In this document: piece by piece, positions 34,800 to 43,938 of the stretch
How positions within the stretch are numbered: the stretch's first letter is position 1
Layout: the number at the start of each line of letters is the position of its first letter
DNA from: Vibrio sp. 10N.286.49.B1
Lineage (GTDB): Bacteria; Pseudomonadota; Gammaproteobacteria; Enterobacterales; Vibrionaceae
Direction: 5' to 3'
Length of the DNA: 64,000 bases
Assembly: GCF_002873335.1 (NCBI RefSeq)
Contig: NZ_MCUW01000004.1
Location: forward strand, 177,309 to 241,308
Position numbers and translations under genes: made by a program
Notes under the pieces: generated by a model
Told to the model about the DNA's origin: nothing
The model's database searches: none
What the model saw: the letters and a program-made list of their open reading frames with translations, nothing else

Positions 34800-35978
34800 T
34801 TAAGATTGCTGATAATTTGAATAATCCATCGAGAATGCGGTGTCCGACTCTGTGGAATATTGTTCACTGGTTCGAAACGTTGGTGCTTCTGATTGGGCTG
34901 AATTTGAAGGGTCGTTATTCAACGAGGAGTCGGCGGTAGGCTCTTGGTTATCACTCTGCGCTTTGTCTTCCAATTCAAATAGAGGTAATTGACGTTTATA
35001 GAGTTTGTTCAACGCCTTAATCAGTGAATGTTTAACCATCGACCCAAGCTGAAGTTTCTTAAGAACGGGTTTGGCAAGTGATTGAAGACCCACCACAGAG
35101 TCCACGCCTAATGTTGAGCCTACGCTATCACGAAGCAATTTTGCTGGTTCGTAACCCAGGTGAGCGGACATAAACAGCCATATATAGGCGATTGCTGCCC
35201 CGTTTGGTGCAATATCGCGCCATGCCTCGCCGGCATAAAACATGGCTTCAACACTGCCTTTTTCAGAGGCACGTTCCAACCAATAACAGCCACGTTGGAT
35301 ATTTTGTTCAATCCCGACCCCTTTGAGGTAATTGAGACCCAGCTTTGTCATCGCCTCTGTGCTTTGTTTTTCAGCGCCACGTTCAAACCACTGTGTCGAT
35401 TGCTTGGGTGACGGCGCTGGATTGTCTGGTGACACCGACCAGTCTCCCATAAATAACATAGCATCAATATTTCCTTCTTCTGCTACCTCTTCAATGACAG
35501 CAATTCCTCTGGGAATATTGCACTCCACACCTCGGCCATAAATCAACGCTTTAGCCGCTTCAAACTTGGCGTGTAAGTCCCCTTCAGCACCAGCGATACA
35601 TAAGCGCCAATAGTTCGCTTGCTCACGTAATACTAGGTCTTCGCGCTTTGATTCACTCAACCGAACCATGCCGTACATAGCAGTGATGTTATCGAGTTGC
35701 GCGGCTTTCTGATACCAATATAAGGCTTCTTGAACGTTTTTACGCTCCGCTTCTTTGGCCAAAAACAGAATTGTTGGAACATGCCCTGTTTCCGCTTTAA
35801 AGACTCGCTCCTGACGTTCTTGTTGTCGGGCTTTTTCCATAGCTCTTCGATAGGCCGCTTCTCTTTGTAGGCGTTCTTGCTCTTTGCGCTTGGTACGCAG
35901 TGAGAGAGAGTACATCCAAACAAACGCCAAAATGAGCGAAAGGCTTGTCGCGCCGATGGCAATAGAAAGTGTCGACAT
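34800..35978 (-). CDS. Membrane-anchored Sel1-repeat protein
   Basis: A 392-residue protein. It has one N-terminal span (IGATSLSLILAFVWMYSL) and a charged coiled coil (about 28-60) rich in Arg and Glu. Sel1-like repeats run over about 75-280 (AMYGMVRLSES, AKALIYGRGVECN, AMTKLGLNYLKGVGIEQN, AMFYAGEAW). A disordered acidic and serine-rich tail follows. Sel1 arrays act as protein-binding scaffolds. The partner is unknown. The gene lies downstream of malM on the same strand, but the gap of 248 bp and the malM terminator argue for separate transcription. Confidence 0.85.
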   Translation of the reverse strand: MSTLSIAIGATSLSLILAFVWMYSLSLRTKRKEQERLQREAAYRRAMEKARQQERQERVFKAETGHVPTILFLAKEAERKNVQEALYWYQKAAQLDNITAMYGMVRLSESKREDLVLREQANYWRLCIAGAEGDLHAKFEAAKALIYGRGVECNIPRGIAVIEEVAEEGNIDAMLFMGDWSVSPDNPAPSPKQSTQWFERGAEKQSTEAMTKLGLNYLKGVGIEQNIQRGCYWLERASEKGSVEAMFYAGEAWRDIAPNGAAIAYIWLFMSAHLGYEPAKLLRDSVGSTLGVDSVVGLQSLAKPVLKKLQLGSMVKHSLIKALNKLYKRQLPLFELEDKAQSDNQEPTADSSLNNDPSNSAQSEAPTFRTSEQYSTESDTAFSMDYSNYQQS

Positions 35979-36139
35979 AAAGTAAGAAGCTCATTGAGTT
36001 AGAAGTATCTACTTATAGTAACGGCAGGACGTGTATTAAATGAAGCGACTTTGGCGATCTCTGACATGGTTTTACATCTTTTTCTCTTTACAAGGCTATA
36101 AAGAGAAAGAATTGAACGGTTATGAGGTTTTCCGCTCAT

Positions 36140-36190
36140 AAAAAACCCTAGGATACTATGTCATGAGTTTAAGCATGTATTCCCAGGGTT
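36140..36190 (-). terminator. Terminator of lamB-malM
   Basis: AACCCT-GGATAC and GTAT-CC-AGGGTT form an interrupted stem. On the minus strand a T-run follows (AAAAAA at 36140-36145 on the plus strand). It is placed right after malM. Confidence 0.6.
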
Positions 36191-36226
36191 CATTTTCGAT
36201 GTGATCCACTCGCCAATCGCGTGTGG

Positions 36227-37069
36227 TTATTTCTTACTGTTGATTGCTTTAACGAAGACTTCTTGTGCGCCATCTATGTTGAGCGCTTTCGCTTCATCTA
36301 GAAGGCTGAGGGCCTTAGGGATGTTGTCTTCTGCGACGGCTTTTTGGATAGCGCTATGATAGTAATTTTGCGTTTCCGGTAATACAGTCATAGGAACAGT
36401 TGCGGCAGCTGCCGGCTCAGCAATCGGCGTAGATGCAACTTTTCGTGAACCTAAGCTAATCGTCTCAACTTCAATGTTCAGTTCACCCGTATAACTTTGA
36501 GTAAACTTAGGATCCGTCACTATTGGTAGCGGCTCACCGCTTTCCTGTGCCCTTACCTTTGCTGGGTGTGGGACAGAGATAATCTGACCTACGTCAGAGG
36601 TTTTGGTATAAACAATCATATACGGAAGTGATTGAGCATCAACTTCAAAACTCGTTATATAGCGATTAGCATCAAACATGTCCGAAAAGCGAACATTGAA
36701 TTCATCTAACGTGATAGTTCGTACAACATTGTATTCTTTATCCAACAACTGAACCGTTGGCGCAAACACCTCATTTTTAAGCATTTTACTGCTTAGTGTT
36801 ACCTTGACCTTACCAGATTGAGGAGAAAACTCAAATGCATTCAAATAACTCTTACCAGAGTTAAACTCCCATACAGGGGAGGATTCATCTATTGCAAAAC
36901 CTACATTCTCGGTTTTGTCTAGAGGTACCCAAGCTAGATCTTTTTTGCTAACACAGCAAACATCCGCGGTCTTCATATCAGCTTTCGAAATGGCGGGTTC
37001 AACACCAGTATTACTCGCACACCCCACTACACTCAGTCCAAGTACTAGCGCCAAAATATTTTTATTCAT
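36227..37069 (-). CDS. malM: Maltose operon periplasmic protein MalM
   Basis: A 280-residue periplasmic or lipid-anchored protein. It has a lipobox VVGC (Cys 17). The MalM pattern follows: a first domain about 40-180 with VPLDKTENVGFAID and the beta-rich SPVWEFNSGKSYLNAFEF, and a helical C-terminus (YYHSAIQKAVAEDNIPKALSLLDEAK). Its exact role in maltodextrin use is unknown. It lies 87 bp downstream of lamB on the same strand and is the second gene of the lamB-malM unit. Confidence 0.9.
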   Translation of the reverse strand: MNKNILALVLGLSVVGCASNTGVEPAISKADMKTADVCCVSKKDLAWVPLDKTENVGFAIDESSPVWEFNSGKSYLNAFEFSPQSGKVKVTLSSKMLKNEVFAPTVQLLDKEYNVVRTITLDEFNVRFSDMFDANRYITSFEVDAQSLPYMIVYTKTSDVGQIISVPHPAKVRAQESGEPLPIVTDPKFTQSYTGELNIEVETISLGSRKVASTPIAEPAAAATVPMTVLPETQNYYHSAIQKAVAEDNIPKALSLLDEAKALNIDGAQEVFVKAINSKK

Positions 37070-37156
37070 AATATTCCACCATTTAAAAGAATAAGGCAGC
37101 CATGAGACTGCCTTTGATTCATTGAAAACTCAATACGGGTTTATCACGTTATGTGA

Positions 37157-38518
37157 TTAGAACCAGATTTCAGCTTCAATACCGAAACGTGTGTCAGTAC
37201 CTTTAGAGCTCTGAGACCAACCATATGTATCATCACTTGAAGACATGTACGCGATGTATGGTTTAATCTGTGGACGACCCCAGTAGTCTGCATCTACTGT
37301 AAATACAGGTGCTAATGTCGCAGAGTAGAAGTAAGTCGTGTCATCTGTACGCCAGCCTTTGGCTGTTTCACTAGCCGCTGTCAGTACCGCTTCCCAACGG
37401 AAGTTTTGACTTACTTTATAAGTCGGCGTCAATCCAATGAAACCACGAGTCACCCCATCTGTTGCGCCCCACACTTGACCGCGTTCAGAGTTATCGATGT
37501 TCCAGTAAACGATTTCAGAACCAAGTTGAATGTTGTCGGTAATGTTAGCAACACCGTATGAGGTCAAGAATAAAGAAACATCATCTTCTGCCCAACCGCC
37601 ATTCCAGTTACCAAAGTTAGTCCCTTTAGTTGCAGCGATACCCTTACCATAAGTAACCCCCGTTAGAGACCAACCATCAAAGCCATAGTAGTCGCGAGAG
37701 TAAGTAATACCTGCGCCAATACCGTTATCTGCAGCATCAGGTGTACTCGTATCGACACGATATTGGTCAGAATGAGCTCGAACTTGATATTTCACATCAA
37801 AGTCAAAGCTACCGCCTAATGCTTTAATGCCGTATAAGTAAAGATCCATCGAGGTCAATGTTGTGCTGCGACCGTCATCTAAAGTGTTACATTGTTTACC
37901 GTTTTCTGTTGTATTACCAGATAGACAATAACCATCACCAGGATCCGCTGATACAACAGCAAAGCCAAAGTTATCCGCAAACTCTAAGCCTTTATATTCA
38001 ACACCCGCACCAATACCAGAAGACTGCTTCCAATACTCCTTAGTAATAATACCAGCTTGACGGTTTAAGTAGCGCTTACCCGTCCAGATGCTTGTGCCTT
38101 CCGCAAACATCGAAAGGTCACCCAGTTCTACGTATGCTTCTTTAAATTCTAACTGACCAGAAGAAAGATGGCTGTCGTTACCGCCTGAAGAGCCATAAAA
38201 ACCACGACCGTTGCCACCTTCATTGTTTCCGTACTCAGTTTTCAAGACATATTTAGACCAAGCACCATTTTCGTAATTGTTGCCTTTTGTAACAGTAAAC
38301 TCTACTTGGTTTGGGTTACCTGAGAACGCAGCGCCCGCAGCACGATAGTCGCGGCGATGTTCCCACGTTTCATTTAGTTGAAGAGACTCACCGGCATTAT
38401 AGAGAAGATGCCCGTAACCATTTACTTGCCAACCTTCTTGAACCTTGTCTTCGGCCATCACAGCACCCGACGCTAGTACACCAACCACTGCAGCAGCTAT
38501 TACACTTACTTTTTTCAT
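37157..38518 (-). CDS. lamB: Maltoporin LamB
   Basis: A 453-residue trimeric outer-membrane channel for maltose and maltodextrins. The signal peptide ends at VMA and the mature start is EDKVQEGWQVNGYGHLLYNAG. Typical landmarks are GNPNQVEFTVTKGNNYENGAWSKYV and WTGKRYLNRQ, aromatic residues of the greasy slide, and a C-terminal Phe (GIEAEIWF). CGGAG lies 7 bases before the ATG. It is divergent from glgX, and a group of MalT-box-like sequences lies between. Confidence 0.95.
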   Translation of the reverse strand: MKKVSVIAAAVVGVLASGAVMAEDKVQEGWQVNGYGHLLYNAGESLQLNETWEHRRDYRAAGAAFSGNPNQVEFTVTKGNNYENGAWSKYVLKTEYGNNEGGNGRGFYGSSGGNDSHLSSGQLEFKEAYVELGDLSMFAEGTSIWTGKRYLNRQAGIITKEYWKQSSGIGAGVEYKGLEFADNFGFAVVSADPGDGYCLSGNTTENGKQCNTLDDGRSTTLTSMDLYLYGIKALGGSFDFDVKYQVRAHSDQYRVDTSTPDAADNGIGAGITYSRDYYGFDGWSLTGVTYGKGIAATKGTNFGNWNGGWAEDDVSLFLTSYGVANITDNIQLGSEIVYWNIDNSERGQVWGATDGVTRGFIGLTPTYKVSQNFRWEAVLTAASETAKGWRTDDTTYFYSATLAPVFTVDADYWGRPQIKPYIAYMSSSDDTYGWSQSSKGTDTRFGIEAEIWF

Positions 38519-38665
38519 TAGAAAACTCCGTTTAACTTATAGTTATATTCATTCTTGTCGAGAGCTATGGAGGCAGTACCACGCTCTCTAAACTTGAAAT
38601 ATCGGTTTAGGGTCCCGAGTTCATTGAACGAAATGAAGATTAACGAAGTAGTACACGTAAGACGT

Positions 38666-38760
38666 CCTCCACCCTAGGGGTTTAGAGGGGGGATGAGAAA
38701 GGATGAGAAAAATAACCGCACGGTGTTTTTTATGGCTGGGTCACAGTTTCGGGGGGGAGT
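38666..38760. promoter_or_regulatory. MalT-box cluster between lamB and glgX
   Basis: MalT boxes follow GGGGAKGAGG. Matches are: minus strand 38675-38666 (AGGGTGGAGG, 8/10), plus 38689-38698 (GGGGATGAGA, 9/10), plus 38699-38708 (AAGGATGAGA, 7/10) and plus 38751-38760 (GGGGGGGAGT, 8/10). Clusters of direct and inverted boxes are how MalT controls divergent maltose genes. malT itself is not in the window. Confidence 0.65.
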
Positions 38761-38949
38761 ACCATAGATATTGGTGATAGATTACGCGCAAAATAAGCGT
38801 CGCATCACCTTTTTTAACGATTTGGTAAATTTATTGAAATAAAATTACATTTAAAATTATGTGATCTAGGCTTGACCTAAAGTTTACAAACCTATTAACT
38901 ATTAAAAACAACATCTGTCAGCAAACAAACTAAAAAGTAAAAAACGCTT

Positions 38950-40911
38950 ATGACAAACATTCAGTCAAACCCTTATCCGCTTGGGGCGACTCTAAATCGT
39001 GAAGGTTGTAATTTTTCTATTCACGCACCAGATTGTGAAGATATCCAACTGGCTATATTTAATGACAACGATTCGTACCAATTGTTCCCTATCGATAATG
39101 AATACGCAGGCATTAAGCACATTCATATCAGCGGTGTTCAAGCCAACCAACGTTACAATTTCGTTATAGAAACGCAAGAAGGCTTGCAGTTTATTTCAGA
39201 TCCGTATGCAAAAGCGCTCGATCAGTCTCTGCACTACACGCCTCCTTTTGATATTTCTAAAACCTTAGCACTGCCGAAAAGTGTCGTGGTTGATGACGCA
39301 TTCGATTGGCAGGAATCGATACAGCCGCGCATCCCACGCGAAGAAATGGTGTTATTCGAAACCCATGTCAAAGGTGTAACCAAGCTCAATCACCGCATTC
39401 CACAAGAGCAACAAGGCAAATACCTTGGATTAGTCAGTGACGAGATGCTGGCGTTTTACAAGCAACAAAATATCACCTCTTTGCAGCTACTTCCGGTTGC
39501 GGCTTGCATGCATGAGCCTCACCTATTAGACATGGATAAGGTCAACTATTGGGGCTACAACCCTTACGTGTTCATGGCCCCCGACCCTAGGTATGCCGAT
39601 AAAGATGCGGTAGCTGAACTTAAGACCGCGATTCGAACGCTGCACCAAAACGGCATTGAGGTCATTCTTGATGTGGTCTATAACCACACGGCCGAAAGTG
39701 GCGATAATGGCCCCGTTTTTAACTTGAAAGCGTTAGACAAACAGTTTTACTTAAAACATGGCGAATACTTCGCGAATTTCACCGGTTGCGGTAATACCGT
39801 TGATCTCAACTACCAGCCCGCTCTCAATCTAGTCATGGATACACTTCGTTATTGGGTTGAAGAATTCAAAGTTGATGGCTTTCGGTTTGACTTAGCAGCG
39901 ACGCTTGGACGTAATGGGGATAACTTTAACCGAGAGGCTGCTTTTTTTAGAGCCGTTGCCCAAGATCCGACCTTAAAACAAACCAAGCTCATCGCCGAAC
40001 CTTGGGACATCGGCCCTAATGGTTATCAAGTGGGCAATTTCCCATTCGGTTGGAACGAATGTAACGATCGCCTAAGAGACATCACTCGAAGTTTTTGGCG
40101 CGGTGATCAAGGGTACTTGAAAGAGTTCGCTACACGCATCATGGGCTCTCGCGATTTGTACAGCGCGGCGAATTGGCCTTACAAACTCACGGTTAATTAC
40201 ATCACTTACCATGATGGATTTACCATGCAAGATCTTGTGTCTTATAAACACAAGCATAACGAAGCCAATGGCGAAAATAACCGTGATGGTCATGGCGATA
40301 ATCGTTCTGATAATTATGGTGTGGAAGGTGAAACGGATAATCCTATTATTTTAGCGACACGTGAAAAGCAAAAACGCAATTTCATGGCAACGTTATTATT
40401 CTCATTCGGAATTCCTCACATCCTTACGGCGGATGTGCTTTCACATACTCAGAAAGGTAACAATAATGCTTACTGCCAAGACAATGAACTGAGCTGGTTG
40501 AACTGGGACGATAGCCCATCAAAAAACCACTTTAAAGCTTGGCTTGCAGACATGATTAACGCTCGTCAAAAATACATGGTGCCGTTTATTCGTGCATTCA
40601 GTGGTGAAAGTCGTAACAACAACCGTATTTTCTGGAGCCGAGTCGATGGTCAGCTGATGAGCATGGAAGATTGGAACCGATTGAGCAGTGTCGCTTTGCA
40701 TATCGGTATCGGTGAGGACGGCGATGAGATGCTCTATCTCATTAACCAAACGAAAGCCCCAGCTCGATTTACGCTCCCGAGTGACCGAAATCAGTGCTGG
40801 AAAACTATCTGTGATACCCACATTTCTGAGTCTGAGGTAGGTCATGCGGCAGGTGAAATTTTACAAGCACCAATGTCGATGACCATATTACATTTCACGC
40901 CCAAGTCATAA
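38950..40911 (+). CDS. glgX: Glycogen debranching enzyme / isoamylase-type, GlgX
   Basis: A 653-residue GH13 enzyme. The N-terminal CBM48 domain (about 1-100) is followed by the catalytic barrel. Conserved regions are present: region I DVVYNHTAES, region II GFRFDLAATLG with the nucleophile Asp, region III LIAEPWDIG with the acid Glu, and region IV TYHDGFTMQD. It cleaves alpha-1,6 branches of limit dextrins or glycogen. It is divergent from lamB behind MalT-box-like sites, so it probably belongs to the maltodextrin regulon. Terminator 40921-40950. Confidence 0.92.
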   Translation: MTNIQSNPYPLGATLNREGCNFSIHAPDCEDIQLAIFNDNDSYQLFPIDNEYAGIKHIHISGVQANQRYNFVIETQEGLQFISDPYAKALDQSLHYTPPFDISKTLALPKSVVVDDAFDWQESIQPRIPREEMVLFETHVKGVTKLNHRIPQEQQGKYLGLVSDEMLAFYKQQNITSLQLLPVAACMHEPHLLDMDKVNYWGYNPYVFMAPDPRYADKDAVAELKTAIRTLHQNGIEVILDVVYNHTAESGDNGPVFNLKALDKQFYLKHGEYFANFTGCGNTVDLNYQPALNLVMDTLRYWVEEFKVDGFRFDLAATLGRNGDNFNREAAFFRAVAQDPTLKQTKLIAEPWDIGPNGYQVGNFPFGWNECNDRLRDITRSFWRGDQGYLKEFATRIMGSRDLYSAANWPYKLTVNYITYHDGFTMQDLVSYKHKHNEANGENNRDGHGDNRSDNYGVEGETDNPIILATREKQKRNFMATLLFSFGIPHILTADVLSHTQKGNNNAYCQDNELSWLNWDDSPSKNHFKAWLADMINARQKYMVPFIRAFSGESRNNNRIFWSRVDGQLMSMEDWNRLSSVALHIGIGEDGDEMLYLINQTKAPARFTLPSDRNQCWKTICDTHISESEVGHAAGEILQAPMSMTILHFTPKS

Positions 40912-40920
40912 TATTGATAT

Positions 40921-40950
40921 AAAAAGAGCCTAATATTTAGGCTCTTTTTT
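40921..40950 (+). terminator. Intrinsic terminator of glgX
   Basis: AAAAAGAGCCTAA pairs with TTAGGCTCTTTTTT with a short loop. Confidence 0.93.
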
Positions 40951-41058
40951 ATTAATTTCATTCAATACTTAAATACCATTAAATAATGTAATATTCCTTT
41001 GAATAATACTGCAGATAAATAGTATTATCGGGCACCGATTCAACCAATTGAATATTTT

Positions 41059-42819
41059 ATGCTTTTGCCGAAAATTTTATTGCGTGTTTTTCGACCATTT
41101 GTTTTTGGGCTTATCGCCAGCCTTGTTTTTCTCTCATATCAGCAGTATTTACGCTCTCAAGACCTTGCTGTAGCGCAATCACAATCCAATGTAAAAATGG
41201 CGTCTGCGTTGGTGTGGGCTCAGATTGAAGCCACGTTTGGTAAGGTTGACCTTTTACAAACTCACGTCAACTCAGACGACTTCACTATGCTGGCAAAGGA
41301 CATCCTTTCAAATAGTTATTTATACAAAAATATCGCGCGTGTCGACCTTAACTCATTCCATTATCAACCAGTGCATGGCGCATCAATATCAAAGCATGTT
41401 GCTGATACCATTCAATGGAACCAATATACCGCTATTTCAGATAGTTATTATGTTTCCAGCATCTACCAGAAAGCCAATGGGTTCTGGGTTTTCGCGGTAA
41501 AACAAGCCAATAAATCAAATGACCACGAGGTATGGGTTGAGTTTGATGTTCAACATACCACACAATATTTGGCGAATTTAAAGACCTTAAAAGATGGGTA
41601 CGTGTTTGTCATTGACGCCGAGACCGGCCGATTGGTTTTCCACCCAAATCCATTAAGAATTGGTTCTCCTTCTGTGAGTTTCGCCAGTGGATTACAAGAT
41701 CGCATTGAGCACGAAGAGAAAAGAGGAGAGTACGAGTACTATTATAACGGGCAATATAAAGTCAGTGTCTTTGATGCACAGAACCCTATGAATTGGATAT
41801 TCGTCTCCGGTACTAACCGAGCTGACATTTTATTTACCTCATACCAAATCTCACTGACTGCAGTGGTTATCTTTTCGTTGTTATTTATTTTATTGTCTAT
41901 TAATTATATTACGTTTCAGCTCAATAAAGCATTAGCAAAGCTGAATACATCTCCGGACATCGCCCATTTTAAACATGATCTAAAAACCATTTTTGACCAG
42001 TTCACGTTTCACAAAGGTATGCAATTATGCCTTTATGAGCACGAGTCAGGTCGCTTCAAAACTATTGATTTTCACGGTAATACCAAAGTCATCCATCAAA
42101 CTAAATCACTGCCTACGGTACTTAGCTGCCGAGAACTTAACTATGTGTATAGCACCGATGCAGACGCCGTTGCGAAAAAACTGCAAATAAAAGGTCACTA
42201 CTACGCGATGCCTCTTTATCAGCGAGATACTTTAATTGGTGTGATTTACTTAAAGAGTGCTTTCTTTGCTTTTGAAGGCGTCATGCGTGCAATTCGTGAC
42301 TTTTCGGAAGTGGCCTTATCCAATCTCCTTTTATTCCAAGAGTTACATAGTAAGGACTCGCTAACAGGGTTAGACAACAAACAAGCTATGCGGGCCACGT
42401 TATCTTTAGAACTTAGAAATGCCAATGCGTATTTTGCGGTCATCGACATTGACGGGTTAGGAAAAATAAATGAAAGGCACGGCGATATATTGGGTGATAC
42501 GATCATCTTGTATGTTGTCGACGCCATTAAACGCAACTTCATGAGGCCAAACGCATTATGCCTTGCTCGTGATGAAAATGGAGGCTTCACCCTACTTTTT
42601 CAGGCAAGCGACCGAGCCAATGCTGAGAAACAACTCGATTGGTTGCGACAGATGATCGCGAAGCAACCTATTAATGTTCATGACCAATGGATACACACGT
42701 CCGTTACCATTGGCGCGACACTGATTGGGGAAACGCCAGATGCCGTACTTGGACGAGCAAAGCAGAGCTTACAGCAGGCTAAGATAAAAGGAAGAAACCT
42801 AGTTTGTTTTCACGGTTAA
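41059..42819 (+). CDS. Cache-GAF-GGDEF protein with degenerate signature
   Basis: A 586-residue signalling protein. One N-terminal span is followed by a periplasmic dCache-like sensor (about 35-265), a second span (about 268-288), a GAF-like cytoplasmic region (about 310-430) and a GGDEF domain (about 435-586). The GGDEF domain has DSLTGLDNKQAM and the metal-binding Asp in VIDIDGLGKINERHGDILGD. The signature at residues 506-510, however, reads ENGGF in place of GG(D/E)EF, and no RxxD inhibitory site precedes it. It is probably not an active diguanylate cyclase. It may bind a ligand or GTP as an effector. It has its own terminator. Confidence 0.88.
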   Translation: MLLPKILLRVFRPFVFGLIASLVFLSYQQYLRSQDLAVAQSQSNVKMASALVWAQIEATFGKVDLLQTHVNSDDFTMLAKDILSNSYLYKNIARVDLNSFHYQPVHGASISKHVADTIQWNQYTAISDSYYVSSIYQKANGFWVFAVKQANKSNDHEVWVEFDVQHTTQYLANLKTLKDGYVFVIDAETGRLVFHPNPLRIGSPSVSFASGLQDRIEHEEKRGEYEYYYNGQYKVSVFDAQNPMNWIFVSGTNRADILFTSYQISLTAVVIFSLLFILLSINYITFQLNKALAKLNTSPDIAHFKHDLKTIFDQFTFHKGMQLCLYEHESGRFKTIDFHGNTKVIHQTKSLPTVLSCRELNYVYSTDADAVAKKLQIKGHYYAMPLYQRDTLIGVIYLKSAFFAFEGVMRAIRDFSEVALSNLLLFQELHSKDSLTGLDNKQAMRATLSLELRNANAYFAVIDIDGLGKINERHGDILGDTIILYVVDAIKRNFMRPNALCLARDENGGFTLLFQASDRANAEKQLDWLRQMIAKQPINVHDQWIHTSVTIGATLIGETPDAVLGRAKQSLQQAKIKGRNLVCFHG

Positions 42820-42849
42820 ATCAGGCAACAAATCCCTCCTCTCAGAAAC

Positions 42850-42889
42850 AAAAAACGGCTTATCAAATAGCTTTGATAAGCCGTTTTTT
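42850..42889. terminator. Bidirectional terminator
   Basis: An 18-bp perfect stem (AAAAAACGGCTTATCAAA with its complement) has a TAGC loop and T-run. It ends the GGDEF gene and the convergent LysR gene. Confidence 0.93.
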
Positions 42890-42936
42890 GTATTGCGAAT
42901 TTCAGCCAAGCACTACTGATGCCCATTACATAGCGT

Positions 42937-43812
42937 CTAAAACACGCCTAACATTTCACACAAATACTTGGCTGCAGGACCGAGGCGTGCATTGGATTTC
43001 CAAAGTACATCTGCTGAGTTCAGCATTTCATAGCGCTGAAATTCAGGTCTGAAGTCAATTAATGTGCCCAGCGCTTGTTTTTCAACAATGAAGTCTTTAG
43101 GGATAATCGCCCAGCCGATACCTTGCTCAACCAATTTAATCACATCTTCCTGATCATCGGCTTGCCAAATATCTTGTGAAAAAGCACCTTGTGCATTAAG
43201 TACTCTATTTTGCACCATGCTACGGCACACAATTTGCCTCTCACCGATCAAGGTTTCGTTACTCACTTGCTGCATATCCGCAAAAATTGAGTCTGGGCTA
43301 CAAATACACACCCACTCAATACTTGCGATAGACACAAAATCCAAACCTTCAGGCACGGCATCAGAAGCGATATTAAACCCGAGTTCAATCTCATCGTTGG
43401 CAATTGCCGATGTCAGGCTACTCGCGCCAAGACGGGAAACATCAACATGAGTGAATGGGAACCGTTGCGACATTTTCTCTATTGCAGACTCCAGCAAGCT
43501 CAACGGTAGTAAAGGATCAATCGCTATCCTCAATGTATCTTCTACATTGTCTACGCTCGCTCTCGAATAGTTTCGGATTCGTTCCGCTTGTCTTAGTAGC
43601 ACTTTTGCCTGAGACAGCATCCGCTCGCCCTGAGGGGTTAATTTCGGGTATTTAGTACTTCTATCAAACAACGTAATCCCGAGATCGACTTCGAGGTTAT
43701 TGACGCCAATACTTACCGAGCTTTGGCTTTTGCCTAAATGCCGTGCTGCAGCAGAAAAGGACCCTTGTTCTGCGGCTGCGACAAACGCGACTAGCTGTTC
43801 AATGTTCAGCAT
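42937..43812 (-). CDS. LysR family transcriptional regulator
   Basis: A 291-residue regulator. The winged helix is at residues 1-62 (MLNIEQLVAFVAAAEQGSFSAAARHLGKS-type organisation, then VNNLEVDLGITLFDRS), and an effector domain follows. AAGGG lies 6 bases before the ATG at 43812; an upstream TTG is not preferred. Its target is unknown. The gene 126 bp upstream is an Omp85-type barrel on the same strand. Confidence 0.9.
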   Translation of the reverse strand: MLNIEQLVAFVAAAEQGSFSAAARHLGKSQSSVSIGVNNLEVDLGITLFDRSTKYPKLTPQGERMLSQAKVLLRQAERIRNYSRASVDNVEDTLRIAIDPLLPLSLLESAIEKMSQRFPFTHVDVSRLGASSLTSAIANDEIELGFNIASDAVPEGLDFVSIASIEWVCICSPDSIFADMQQVSNETLIGERQIVCRSMVQNRVLNAQGAFSQDIWQADDQEDVIKLVEQGIGWAIIPKDFIVEKQALGTLIDFRPEFQRYEMLNSADVLWKSNARLGPAAKYLCEMLGVF

Positions 43813-43938
43813 ATCCAACCCTTTGAATCACTTATTAATAACCGTACCATCGTAAAACAATAGCATAATAATTGCACCCCTTCTTATCAGTCAAGCCAAT
43901 GGGAAGGCGTGGTTTATTGGTGAGAGAAATAACCTTTG

